Origin: Mariniphaga sp964559175
GTDB lineage: Bacteria; Bacteroidota; Bacteroidia; Bacteroidales; Prolixibacteraceae
Assembly: GCA_964559175.1 (NCBI GenBank)
Contig: CAZLGT010000003.1
Span: 1 to 64,000 of the forward strand
Length of the DNA: 64,000 bases
Direction: 5' to 3'
Shown here piece after piece: positions 17,773-26,302 of this stretch (the stretch's first letter is position 1; each line of letters starts with the position of its first letter). A program made the translations under genes and the position numbers. The notes beneath the pieces are model-generated. The model was not told the DNA's origin, ran no database searches, and was given only the letters and a program-made list of their open reading frames with translations.

Positions 17773-18013
17773 TTGTTGTAAGGTTCATATATGAATATAT
17801 TCCAATTATACCAAATCATTGTTTAATTCATTGATTTTTATTGTCATATCCGTTTGTAAATATTTAAAAACGTTTGTTCATTACAATTTCCGACTAAGTT
17901 AACAAAACCCTGTTTAACGGTTTGCTGTTTTACAGCATGTTGTGAGAAAAATTTCGCTTTCACGGGATTATTCAGAGTATGATATATTTTACAATTAAAT
18001 CTACGCACACACA

Positions 18014-18142
18014 ATGTGTAAAATTAATCGCGGGTGAAGTGCTGTATTTCTGCCCCCTGCTCCGCTTCAACTTCGGTGTATATGCGGACTGAAACGATGC
18101 CCGAAAACCACGCCTAATCTTACACGTAACCGTTGCCAACAA
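18014..18142. repeat. structured inverted-repeat element B (left of Fic gene)
   Basis: Imperfect 19-bp arms at 18014-18032 and 18109-18127 pair at 14 of 19 positions. The right arm (core CGCCTAATCTTACACG) is followed after three bases by CGTTGCCAACAA (18131-18142). The order of parts (arm, about 76-nt interior, arm, CGTTGCC core) is the same as in element A at 14965-15088. Confidence 0.65.
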
Positions 18143-18213
18143 GGCTGATAAACATCCTGCATAAAAGAAACAGATTTGATTTCTTAAATAGCAAAACTTA
18201 TTATTTAAGAAAA

Positions 18214-18244
18214 TTGATAGATATTTAAATAAGAGTTATCTTTG
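18214..18244 (+). promoter_or_regulatory. putative promoter of the Fic gene
   Basis: A Bacteroidota-type -7 box TATCTTTG (18237-18244) fits the TAnnTTTG consensus exactly. A TTG at 18214-18216 lies 20 nt upstream in the -33 position. The start codon follows 14 bp after the -7 box, so the leader would be very short. Confidence 0.6.
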
Positions 18245-18258
18245 TTTAAAATTTTACA

Positions 18259-19383
18259 ATGAAACAGTATAAATCTGGACAATATATTAGTCAGGGCTAT
18301 TATAAAAGCTTTCAACCTGAGTTTATCAATAGACAGTTGCAAATTGATAACATGGAAGTATTGCAATTGTTAAGCCAGGCTGATAGAGAATTAGGGCGAT
18401 TGGACATGTATTCAAAATATATTCCCAATATAGAGTTGTTTATCAGTATGCATGTGTTAAAGGAAGCAACTCAAAGTAGTAAAATTGAAGGAACACAGAC
18501 AAATATGGCCGAAGCCCTTTTAGAGAAAGAGGATTTGCCATTAGACAAAAGAGATGATTGGGAAGAAGTTCAGAATTACATAAAAGCTATGGAATGGGCT
18601 ATCGAGCACCTCAATAAACTACCCTTTTCATCACGACTTATAAGAGAAACTCATCGAGTATTACTTCAAGGTGTACGAGGAGAAAAAAAGCAACCTGGAG
18701 AATTTCGGATTAGTCAAAACTGGATTGGTGGAGCAACAATAAATGATGCCGTTTTTATTCCTCCAGTTCACAGCTCTGTGCCTGAACTAATGAGTGATAT
18801 TGAAAAGTTTATTCATAACGAGGACATTCATATACCTGAATTGCTTAAAATCGGACTGGTTCATTACCAATTTGAGACAATTCACCCTTTTCTCGATGGA
18901 AATGGTAGAGTAGGGCGATTATTAATTCCACTTTATTTGGTAAGCAAAGGAATATTGCAAAAACCAGTTTTGTATTTATCTGATTTTTTTGAGAAAAACA
19001 GAAAATTGTACTATGATAATTTAACAACAGTAAGAGAGAATAATAATTTAGAACAGTGGTATAAATTTTTTCTTGTAGGAGTGATTGAAACTGCTAAAAA
19101 TGGAATCATCACTTTTGATAATATATTGCAACTTCAAAAGCAAATTGATATTGACATTCAATCATTAGGTAGTAGAGCATTAAAGGCCAGGAAAGTAATC
19201 AACTATCTGTATAAACGTCCAATGATTACAGCATATAAGGTAAGTGAAGTTGCTTCGATTTCAATGCCATCATCTTACAAATTGATTTCAGATTTAGAGA
19301 AACTTAATGTATTGAAAGAAAATACTGGTGGACAAAGAAGTAGGGTATATGTATTTGACAATTATTTAAACCTGTTTAGATAA
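18259..19383 (+). CDS. Fic family protein (probable AMP-transferase)
   Basis: A 374-residue Fic protein. The core motif HPFLDGNGRVGR (residues 209-220) is complete, with catalytic His209. An N-terminal inhibitory-helix motif SSKIEG (73-78) matches the (S/T)xxxE(G/N) pattern of class II Fic proteins, whose Glu blocks productive ATP binding; Glu77 would be that residue. The N-terminal Fic_N-type region (about 1-110) and a C-terminal winged-helix segment (about 308-374) complete the common bacterial layout. Such proteins usually AMPylate a protein target. No antitoxin or target gene is adjacent. It stands alone between repeats in an AT-rich island. Confidence 0.94.
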   Translation: MKQYKSGQYISQGYYKSFQPEFINRQLQIDNMEVLQLLSQADRELGRLDMYSKYIPNIELFISMHVLKEATQSSKIEGTQTNMAEALLEKEDLPLDKRDDWEEVQNYIKAMEWAIEHLNKLPFSSRLIRETHRVLLQGVRGEKKQPGEFRISQNWIGGATINDAVFIPPVHSSVPELMSDIEKFIHNEDIHIPELLKIGLVHYQFETIHPFLDGNGRVGRLLIPLYLVSKGILQKPVLYLSDFFEKNRKLYYDNLTTVRENNNLEQWYKFFLVGVIETAKNGIITFDNILQLQKQIDIDIQSLGSRALKARKVINYLYKRPMITAYKVSEVASISMPSSYKLISDLEKLNVLKENTGGQRSRVYVFDNYLNLFR

Positions 19384-19389
19384 AGCCCA

Positions 19390-19440
19390 GTTGGCAATAA
19401 ACAGGACTCTAAGCGGTCTGCAAGACCCGGCAATGAGTCC
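19390..19440. repeat. nested hairpin element D (right of Fic gene)
   Basis: GTTGGCAA (19390-19397) is the inverted match of TTGCCAAC at the left of the Fic gene. Directly after it lie two nested stems: GGACTC (19404-19409) with GAGTCC (19435-19440), and inside them GGTCT (19415-19419) with AGACC (19423-19427). It begins within 7 bp of the Fic stop codon, so it may serve as a terminator-like structure, but no T-run follows. Confidence 0.6.
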
Positions 19441-20077
19441 ATGTTGAACTACAACCCGTTTCATTTTGCAGGATTTTTTTCTATGTGCTTAACGACGGTT
19501 TTATGTTTGATTCTTGTTGAATATTAGGAAATTATAGAATAAAAAAATTACTCAGTAAGAAGTTTAAAATCAAATATAGGAGTTTTGACGTAACAAGTTT
19601 TAAACATAGTACACAAAATTAAATGAAGGAATTGACAATGATTTTAGATTTATTGGAAGAAATTGACAGGAAAGTATTTAATTAGAGCTATACCGGAGGG
19701 ATTTAGTTCAATAAATTGTAAATTGCATTCCGGGGTTCGTGGTGTGTCGTTCGATGGATTCTTAAAACATCGTTCCTTCCTGACGGACAGGAACGAGCTC
19801 CGAAATCTGCAACGACAACTTTATAGTGACCGGTAGAAAAACAAACCAACCGCCCATCACCCAAAAATTTGCATGTAAAATAAAACACCTCCCGTACTTT
19901 TCCCTCTTTACTTTTTGCCACCTAATTATAATGCACTATTCACAGCGCCTTTAAAGAAAGGCGAAATGGAAAAAAGTAAATCCGTTTTTCAGGGTGCCGG
20001 TGCCCTTGGCTTACCTGCCTTAACCGGAAAGTTTATCTAAAACAGGTTCTCAGAAAATCTGATTTTGGAAATATGCC

Positions 20078-20085
20078 TACCTTTG
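20078..20085 (+). promoter_or_regulatory. putative -7 promoter box (TACCTTTG)
   Basis: TACCTTTG fits the Bacteroidota TAnnTTTG -7 consensus and lies 24 bp ahead of the MORN-repeat gene start. No good -33 element is seen at the right distance, so the call is tentative. Confidence 0.4.
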
Positions 20086-20109
20086 CAACTGTTCAGAAAA
20101 GAGTTAACG

Positions 20110-20907
20110 ATGCAAAAATTACTGTTGGTTTTGATTTTATTTATTCCGGTTACCCTGTTTTCGCAGATAAACCAAACCGATGCCAATGGGTTGCGGCAGG
20201 GGCAGTGGCAAAGAACTTACCCCAACGGAAGGCTGATGTACGAAGGCATGTTTAAGGACGGAAAACCGGTGGGCGGGTGGACCCGTTTTCACGAAGGCGG
20301 GCAGGTGAAAGCCAGAATAAATTATGCCGAAAATTCCGATTCAGCCTTTGCCCAACTGTTCGATGTGTGGGGAAAAAAAATTGCAGAGGGTGTTTATGTG
20401 AATGAAAAAAGAGAAGGAAAATGGGTTTTCCTGTCGGAAAATGTAAAAATTTCGGAAGAAGAATTTTCCGGAGGACTGAAACACGGAATTTCCCGAACCT
20501 TTTACCCCACCGGCGAAGTACTTGAAGAAACGGAATGGCAAAACGGAATACAGGAAGGAAGCTACAGGGTATTTTTCAAGAGCGGCAAACCATACATGCA
20601 GTGCAGGTTCGGCAGCGGAAAACGAAACGGGCTGTGTCTTTCCTATTTTCAGAACGGACGGGTTGAAATGGAAGCTTACTATAAAAACAACCTCCGCCAT
20701 GGCGAATGGAAATTTAACAACGATCAGGGCGAATATCTGTACACGCTCATTTACGATGAAGGACATCTTTTAAATCCCGAAGTGCGCGACAGCATTGACG
20801 ACGGGCAGCTCAGAAGCCTTGAAAATAACCGTCATTCCATCCCCGATCCCGAAAAATTCATGAACGATCCTTCCCAATATATGATGCAAATGCAGCAGCG
20901 ATGGTAA
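20110..20907 (+). CDS. exported MORN-repeat protein (YwqK-like)
   Basis: A 265-residue secreted protein. The start at 20110 is chosen because it gives a clean signal peptide (MQKLLLVLILFIPVTLFSQ); an earlier in-frame start adds 15 residues ahead of it. The mature part consists of about seven MORN-type repeats with the pattern G-x-x-x-YPNG-x-x-x-x-G-x-F-x-x-G-x-x-x-G-x-W (for example RTYPNGRLMYEGMFKDGKP and RTFYPTGEVLEE). Databases often name such proteins after the YwqK antitoxin, but here the signal peptide and lack of a toxin gene argue against a toxin-antitoxin role. It is probably an envelope scaffold. Confidence 0.85.
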   Translation: MQKLLLVLILFIPVTLFSQINQTDANGLRQGQWQRTYPNGRLMYEGMFKDGKPVGGWTRFHEGGQVKARINYAENSDSAFAQLFDVWGKKIAEGVYVNEKREGKWVFLSENVKISEEEFSGGLKHGISRTFYPTGEVLEETEWQNGIQEGSYRVFFKSGKPYMQCRFGSGKRNGLCLSYFQNGRVEMEAYYKNNLRHGEWKFNNDQGEYLYTLIYDEGHLLNPEVRDSIDDGQLRSLENNRHSIPDPEKFMNDPSQYMMQMQQRW

Positions 20908-20975
20908 TGTCGTAAGAATTCATTAATTTGTACCGGTTTTAACATAGGGCTGTTGAAGAAAACAATCGCTTCGGT

Positions 20976-22619
20976 ATGAAACAGATTTTACTGGTCATAT
21001 TATTTTTAGTGCTGGCTTCGGTGGAAGCATATACACAGTATTACTGGGTTGGATTTACCGACAAGAATGATTCTCCGTGGTCGCTATCCATGCCCGAAGC
21101 ATACCTGTCCGACAGGGCCATTCAGCGGCGGATAAATCAGAGCATTCCCATCGATTCGCTCGATTTGCCGGTAAATCAGTCCTACATTATGCAGGTGATA
21201 CAACTGGGGGCAAAATTCATTCATTCTTCCAAATGGCTGAACGGAATTACGGTGCAGGCCCTTTCCGAAGATTTTGCCGGCCAGGTGCACGAACTTCCTT
21301 TTGTGCGTGAGGTGCAAATGACCAAAAGAGCCTCTGCCACCAAAAGTGCCGTTAATAAATTTGCCGAGCCTGAGGCCCCCTGGAAAACGTTGGAGATCGA
21401 TACCTCAATGTATGGCGAGTCGGCCTGGCAGGTTGCTCAGTTGAACGGACAATTTCTTCACAATCAGGATTTCCGCGGTGAGGGAATGCATATTGCCGTG
21501 CTCGATGCAGGTTTCCTTCATGCCGACCGGTTTCCTGCCTTCGATAGTTTATGGACGAACGGTTTAATTTTGGGGATGAAAGATTTTGTATTCGACGGAC
21601 AGGACTTTTTTGAAACCCATTACCATGGTATGAGTGTGCTGTCCATCATGGGTGGAAATGTTCCGGGAGAACTTATTGGGACTGCCCCCCAGGCATCTTA
21701 CTGGCTGATACGTACCGAAGATACGGGGTCGGAGTATTTAATTGAAGAGGATAACTGGGCGGCAGCGGCCGAATTTGCCGATAGTGCCGGGGTAGATATC
21801 ATCAACTCGTCGCTTGGATATTTTATTTTCGACGACCCGGTAATGAACCATACCTACGCCGATATGGACGGAAATACCACCCGTGTTACCCGTGCGGCCA
21901 ATATAGCCGTATCGCGGGGCATGATGGTTTTTTCCAGTGCGGGAAATGAAGGGCGTGAAGGCAATTCCTGGAAATACATCATTGCTCCTTCCGATGGCGA
22001 CAGTGTGATAGGTGTTGGCGCCACCAATAAAGAAGGAGTTCCGGCACCATTTACCTCGCACGGGCCTGCTTATGGCGGAGCAGTTAAACCCAATATTTCG
22101 GCGGTAGGCTGGAATACCGTGTTGCAAAGAAGCAACGGTGTGGTGGGAGCAGGTAACGGAACTTCCTATTCATCGCCTGTTATGGCCGGAACAGCCGCCT
22201 GTTTGTGGCAGGCCAATCCGCATGCCACTGCCTCTCAGGTAAAACAGGCCATTGAACAGAGCGCGCATTTGTTTTTAAATCCCGATTCCCTGCTCGGGTA
22301 CGGAATTCCCGACATGAAAATTGCCGATAAAATTTTGAAATCTTCTATTCTGGAAAAATGGGCCAATAACACCAACTGGCTGGTTTACCCAAATCCTGCC
22401 ACCGATTACCTGGTGCTGCAGAAAAGCAGTACAGCTTCTTCAGGAATGGTACAACTCGCTTTTTATACAGTTGACGGTAAACTTCTGCGCAGAGAGGAAA
22501 AACCCGATGCTTCAAAAATTATGGTGCAAAATCTTCAAACTTTGCCGCGCGGATTGTTAATTTTGCATATCGTATCGGATGATGCCGCCGAAGCGTTCAA
22601 AATTAAAATAAGCCACTGA
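20976..22619 (+). CDS. secreted S8 subtilisin-like peptidase with T9SS sorting domain
   Basis: A 547-residue secreted serine protease. A signal peptide and an N-terminal propeptide-like region (about 20-140) precede the subtilase domain: Asp177 in AVLDAGF, His217 in HYHGMS, the oxyanion Asn324 in SAGNEG, and Ser397 in GNGTSYSSP. The C-terminal segment from about residue 465 (YPNPATDYLVLQ onward) is a type A sorting domain of the type IX secretion system, which directs export across the outer membrane in Bacteroidota. It sits 4 bp ahead of xseA, but a shared function is not expected. Confidence 0.94.
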   Translation: MKQILLVILFLVLASVEAYTQYYWVGFTDKNDSPWSLSMPEAYLSDRAIQRRINQSIPIDSLDLPVNQSYIMQVIQLGAKFIHSSKWLNGITVQALSEDFAGQVHELPFVREVQMTKRASATKSAVNKFAEPEAPWKTLEIDTSMYGESAWQVAQLNGQFLHNQDFRGEGMHIAVLDAGFLHADRFPAFDSLWTNGLILGMKDFVFDGQDFFETHYHGMSVLSIMGGNVPGELIGTAPQASYWLIRTEDTGSEYLIEEDNWAAAAEFADSAGVDIINSSLGYFIFDDPVMNHTYADMDGNTTRVTRAANIAVSRGMMVFSSAGNEGREGNSWKYIIAPSDGDSVIGVGATNKEGVPAPFTSHGPAYGGAVKPNISAVGWNTVLQRSNGVVGAGNGTSYSSPVMAGTAACLWQANPHATASQVKQAIEQSAHLFLNPDSLLGYGIPDMKIADKILKSSILEKWANNTNWLVYPNPATDYLVLQKSSTASSGMVQLAFYTVDGKLLRREEKPDASKIMVQNLQTLPRGLLILHIVSDDAAEAFKIKISH

Positions 22620-22623
22620 AAGG

Positions 22624-24057
22624 ATGCAACAAAAGCTGACACTTTTCGAACTTTCCCAAAAGATAAAAGATGCCTTGCAAAGTGCTGTCCCGGCAACGGT
22701 TTGGGTGGTGGCTGAAATCAGCGAGCTGAAGGAAAACCGTAACGGGCACTGTTATCTGGAGCTGGTTGAAAAGGAAGGGAATGAAATCATCGCCCGGGCA
22801 AGGGCTACCATCTGGTCATACACCTACCGCATTTTAAAACCTTATTTTGAAACCACTACAGGACAATATTTCACCCATGGTATAAAAGTGCTTGTGCAGG
22901 TGTCAGTGGAATTTCATCCGGCTTACGGATTAAGTTTGAATATAAAAGACATTGACCCGGCCTACACCGTGGGCGACATGGCATTGCAACGGAAAGAAAT
23001 CATAGAACGTATTCAGGATGAGGGTGTTTTTGATATGAATAGGGAATTAAAACTTCCGTTGGTTCCTCAAAAAATTGCCGTTATATCCTCCAAAACGGCT
23101 GCCGGATATCAGGATTTCTTGAACCAGCTTGATAATAATTCGTCGGGAATAAAGTTTTATACCCATCTTTTTGAAGCCTGGATGCAGGGAAGCGAAGCTG
23201 TACCTTCCATAATTTCAGCTTTGGACAGGATTTTCGAATACGAGGATTATTTCGATGCAGTGGCCATCATCCGTGGCGGGGGAGCTACAGCCGATCTGAG
23301 CAGTTTCGATAATTACGATTTGGCTTTTCATATCACCCAGTTTCCGCTGCCGGTGGTTACCGGAATCGGACACGAAAAAGACGATACCATTATCGACCTG
23401 GTAGCGCATACCCGTATGAAAACGCCAACTGCCGTGGCCGAATTTTTTATCAGTGGGGCTGAACTGTTTTACGAACGACTCACCGGTTTGGAGGAAGAAA
23501 TGGTTCGGATAACCCGCGAACGAATTGATGTAAAAAAAGAAAAGCTGGAAGAATTTGCAGCAGATCTTCATCAATTTGTCGGTGGGTTCATCAACAAAAA
23601 AAACAGGCAGCTATTGAAAACAGGCAATCATTTACACCAGCAGGTCAACCGGTTTTCATTCAATAAACAATATGAACTGAATAACCTGAGGCACGACCTG
23701 CATGCTGCTTTTTCGGTTTGGAAAGTGGAAACCAAAAACAGGATCGACAGCCGGAAAAGAATTTTGAAGCGGGTGGTTCACGAGTCGTTGCTGAAAGAAA
23801 CATCCGGATTTAATCAGTTGAAAGGAAGATTGAAACATGGGTCTGTCCGGTTTCTGACTAAAGAACAGGAACGAATGCTCAGGCATGAAAACACCATACG
23901 TCTGCTGAATCCTGAAAATGTGCTGAACAGGGGTTATACCCTGACATTAAAAGAGGGTAGAATTGTAAAATCAGTGGTTTCGATCGAACTGAACGATGAA
24001 ATTGAAACCCGGTTTGCCGACGGAAAAGTAAAAAGTAAAATCACAAAAAAAGAATAA
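22624..24057 (+). CDS. xseA: exodeoxyribonuclease VII large subunit
   Basis: The catalytic large subunit of exonuclease VII, which degrades single-stranded DNA from both ends into oligonucleotides. The 477-residue chain has the N-terminal OB-fold (VWVVAEISELKENRNGHCYLELVE), the catalytic region with KIAVISSKTAAGYQDFLNQL, AIIRGGGATADLSSFD and VVTGIGHEKDDTIIDLVAHTRMKTPTAVAEF, then a long charged coiled coil (about 285-430). It is followed by the small subunit gene one base after the stop codon, the standard xseAB operon. Confidence 0.97.
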   Translation: MQQKLTLFELSQKIKDALQSAVPATVWVVAEISELKENRNGHCYLELVEKEGNEIIARARATIWSYTYRILKPYFETTTGQYFTHGIKVLVQVSVEFHPAYGLSLNIKDIDPAYTVGDMALQRKEIIERIQDEGVFDMNRELKLPLVPQKIAVISSKTAAGYQDFLNQLDNNSSGIKFYTHLFEAWMQGSEAVPSIISALDRIFEYEDYFDAVAIIRGGGATADLSSFDNYDLAFHITQFPLPVVTGIGHEKDDTIIDLVAHTRMKTPTAVAEFFISGAELFYERLTGLEEEMVRITRERIDVKKEKLEEFAADLHQFVGGFINKKNRQLLKTGNHLHQQVNRFSFNKQYELNNLRHDLHAAFSVWKVETKNRIDSRKRILKRVVHESLLKETSGFNQLKGRLKHGSVRFLTKEQERMLRHENTIRLLNPENVLNRGYTLTLKEGRIVKSVVSIELNDEIETRFADGKVKSKITKKE

Positions 24058-24058
24058 T

Positions 24059-24259
24059 ATGGCAACAAAAAAAGTTACCTATAACGAAGCAGTTTCGGAA
24101 ATTGAAGAAATCCTCGAAAAAATTGAAAGCGAAGAGCTCGATGTGGACGAACTGGCCGAAAAAGTGAAACGGGTTTCGGTTTTGCTTAAAATTTGCAAAG
24201 ACAAGCTGCTAAAAACCAACGAACAGGTGGATCAGGTTTTAAAGGAAATGGAAGAATAA
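24059..24259 (+). CDS. xseB: exodeoxyribonuclease VII small subunit
   Basis: A 66-residue acidic helical protein with the family pattern TYNEAVSEIEEILEKIESEELDVDELAEKV, which binds the long coiled coil of XseA. The length is typical. It starts one base after the xseA stop codon and precedes deoC by 13 bp, so the three are probably one transcription unit. Confidence 0.95.
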   Translation: MATKKVTYNEAVSEIEEILEKIESEELDVDELAEKVKRVSVLLKICKDKLLKTNEQVDQVLKEMEE

Positions 24260-24272
24260 AAAATGAAAAGTT

Positions 24273-24950
24273 ATGAAGGTTGAAGAAGTTTCAAAAACAA
24301 TAGACCATGCGGTTTTAAAACCGGAATTTACCGATGCTGATTTACAGAAGCATGCTCAAATGTGTATTGAAAACAAGGTGTTCAGTATGTGTGTGAAGCC
24401 TTGCGACATTGCCTCTGCAAAAAAACTTTTGAAAGGAAGCGGCGTAAAAGTTTCCTGCGTGCTGAGTTTTCCGCATGGCGCCGATGCCACGCCTGTTAAG
24501 GCTTTTCAGGCAAAGCAGTCCATAGAAGACGGTGTGGACGAAATTGATATGGTGATGAACATCGGAAAATTTTTAGGCGAAGACTACCATTATGTGCTTG
24601 AAGATATTGCCACTGTGGTTGAGGTAGCCCATAGTTACGGTGTGTTGGTAAAAGTTATTCAGGAAAGCGGTTTTTTAACCCTGGAGCAGGTGGAAAAAGC
24701 CTGTGAGCTTGCTTACATGGCAGGCGCCGATTTTGTGAAAACTTCCACTGGCTTCGGACCGGGGAAAGCTACACCCGAAGTGATTGACATGATGGTAAAA
24801 ACCGTGGGCGATAAAATGAAAGTGAAAGCGTCGGGCGGCATCCGTACCTGGGAAGATGCCGTTGCTTTTATGAAACAGGGCGCCGACCGGCTGGGTATTG
24901 GTTCAACCGAAGCCGTTTTAAACGGAGCCGAAGCCGAAGAAGGCTATTGA
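24273..24950 (+). CDS. deoC: deoxyribose-phosphate aldolase
   Basis: Cleaves 2-deoxyribose-5-phosphate to glyceraldehyde-3-phosphate and acetaldehyde in deoxynucleoside breakdown. The 225-residue class I aldolase has the Schiff-base lysine Lys156 in FVKTSTGFGPG and the second active-site lysine Lys185 in KVKASGGIR. The N-terminal SKTIDHAVLKPEFT and the VDEIDMVMNIG segment are also family-typical. It lies in the xseAB unit, which links DNA breakdown and deoxyribose use only by position. Its stop is 2 bp from the stop of the convergent acyltransferase gene. Confidence 0.97.
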   Translation: MKVEEVSKTIDHAVLKPEFTDADLQKHAQMCIENKVFSMCVKPCDIASAKKLLKGSGVKVSCVLSFPHGADATPVKAFQAKQSIEDGVDEIDMVMNIGKFLGEDYHYVLEDIATVVEVAHSYGVLVKVIQESGFLTLEQVEKACELAYMAGADFVKTSTGFGPGKATPEVIDMMVKTVGDKMKVKASGGIRTWEDAVAFMKQGADRLGIGSTEAVLNGAEAEEGY

Positions 24951-24952
24951 TG

Positions 24953-26302
24953 TCAATGCGTTGAAATAAGGTTGTCCAGCTTCTTAAAAAGCTGTTCTCT
25001 CTCTTTTACCAACTGGGAGTAAACAGGCGGTTTAAACCACTTGAACCTGATGATTCGGCAAAGCCCGATTGTTTTCCTCAGCAATATGTACCACTTGAAG
25101 GCAAGTTTTCCGGCAAAAGGAAGGCTCGTCAGAAAAGCCAGTTTCAGCCAGAATCCGGGAATTATCCAGGAAACAGCTATCAGTTCGGTAATATAAAGTA
25201 CCGGAAAAACAACAAGGCCGGCACCGAGAAAAAAAGTGCTCCAGAACGATTCGTCTTTTACTTTCTTCCTGATGGTGCGGTCGATAAGAAAAAACGGAAT
25301 GGCGTTGAAAAGGAAACCGAAAGCAAATACCGGCAGTCCAGTCAAAAGAAGAAATGAATTTTTCAACAGCTTGCCGAAATGGTTTTCATTTTTGTTGATG
25401 AGCCAGCTTCTGAGCCTTTTGCTTTTTACCTTTTCGTAAAATTCGTTCACTGTTATGGCCAGTTTTTCTGTTTCTTCCGAATGACCTGCTTCCAGTTCGT
25501 CGAGCTTGTTTACAAGTTGCTGGTCCGATTTGAAAAGGTTCAGCGTTGTGTATTTTTTATTCTGCCGGCTTAAATAGTGCCTCCCGTAAATTTCACGGAG
25601 GCGTTCAAATTCGTCGTAAAACCGTTTGCTTTTTATATTGATGGTAAGAGGCAAAATGGCTTCGTAAATTCTGTTTTTCAATGCAATTACCGAGACATTT
25701 TGATTTTCGGAATAGGTTTCCAGGAAATCTTTTACTGCGATGGGGTCGCCAAAGTTTACGATGACAGTGCGGTTGAATTTCCAGTAGTGGCTGTAATAAA
25801 TTCCGGTGGGAACAATCTGAATGTCGAGCTGATTGCTGGTTTTTTCTTCAGCCATAAAAACGATGCGCGGCACTGCTTTTTTATGCACCAGCATTTGCCG
25901 TTTGGCCGAATGGGCCGCTTCGGGGAACAGCGCCAGTGCAAAATTATGCTCCAGTACTTTTATGGAATCAGCAAAAGTCTGCTCGTTTTTTTCGAGGTTT
26001 GCTTTCCCGTCGCGCAGGCGGTAAACCGGCATAATTTTCATGAATTTCAGAATGACATCCACCGCTTTTGATTTTCCGAAAAGATCGGCCCTTCCCAGCC
26101 AAACCGGCTGAAAGCGTGTGTTCAGTAAAACGGCCATAGGGTCGCTCAACGCATTTTGGTGGTTGGGTGCAAAAACAATGGGCTTGTTCTTCGGAATCTT
26201 TTCCTTTCCGGTGACTATTGTTTTTTCGTAAATCAGCCAGTCGGCAAACCGGACGTACTGTTTCAGAAACCAGTATCCCAGCGACCACTTCTCGTACTTC
26301 AT
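24953..26302 (-). CDS. lysophospholipid acyltransferase family protein (PlsC-like)
   Basis: A 449-residue membrane protein with a PlsC-type acyltransferase domain in the first half: the catalytic NHQNALSDP (NHxxxxD) motif near residues 47-55 and the substrate-binding ALFPEAAHS motif near 128-136. The second half contains two or three hydrophobic segments near residues 310-400 (NSFLLLTGLPVFAFGFLFNAIPFFLI and a following pair). It is longer than ordinary PlsC (about 250 residues) and belongs to the extended GPAT/DHAPAT-like group. It transfers acyl chains to a glycerol- or lysolipid acceptor. Its start overlaps the BASS transporter stop by ATGA, so the two are coupled. Confidence 0.9.
   Translation of the reverse strand: MKYEKWSLGYWFLKQYVRFADWLIYEKTIVTGKEKIPKNKPIVFAPNHQNALSDPMAVLLNTRFQPVWLGRADLFGKSKAVDVILKFMKIMPVYRLRDGKANLEKNEQTFADSIKVLEHNFALALFPEAAHSAKRQMLVHKKAVPRIVFMAEEKTSNQLDIQIVPTGIYYSHYWKFNRTVIVNFGDPIAVKDFLETYSENQNVSVIALKNRIYEAILPLTINIKSKRFYDEFERLREIYGRHYLSRQNKKYTTLNLFKSDQQLVNKLDELEAGHSEETEKLAITVNEFYEKVKSKRLRSWLINKNENHFGKLLKNSFLLLTGLPVFAFGFLFNAIPFFLIDRTIRKKVKDESFWSTFFLGAGLVVFPVLYITELIAVSWIIPGFWLKLAFLTSLPFAGKLAFKWYILLRKTIGLCRIIRFKWFKPPVYSQLVKEREQLFKKLDNLISTH

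Larger units (their letters stand above)
17726..18258. other. 533-bp non-coding stretch between the two cargos
   Basis: No credible gene was found. It contains the right 16-bp inverted repeat of the channel-nuclease module (17757-17772), a 12-bp palindrome TTCATATATGAA (17784-17795), a small hairpin GCTGT-TTT-ACAGC (17924-17936), the structured inverted-repeat element B (18014-18142) and the Fic promoter (18214-18244). Confidence 0.7.
19384..20109. other. non-coding stretch after the Fic gene
   Basis: About 726 bp without a supportable gene. It contains nested hairpins at 19404-19440, an 8-bp stem at 19770-19796 (TCGTTCCT/AGGAACGA with an 11-nt loop), and a TAnnTTTG -7 box ahead of the next gene (20078-20085). 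A 20-codon frame at 19623-19685 and a 72-codon minus-strand frame at 19703-19921 show no protein-like features. Confidence 0.6.

Noticed and set aside
19703..19921. A 72-codon minus-strand frame in the gap after the Fic gene
   Set aside because: Its composition is not protein-like and it spans a hairpin (19770-19796); no homology is recognisable.
20110..20907. Naming the MORN protein as an antitoxin
   Set aside because: It has a signal peptide and no toxin gene next to it; the name comes from MORN similarity alone.
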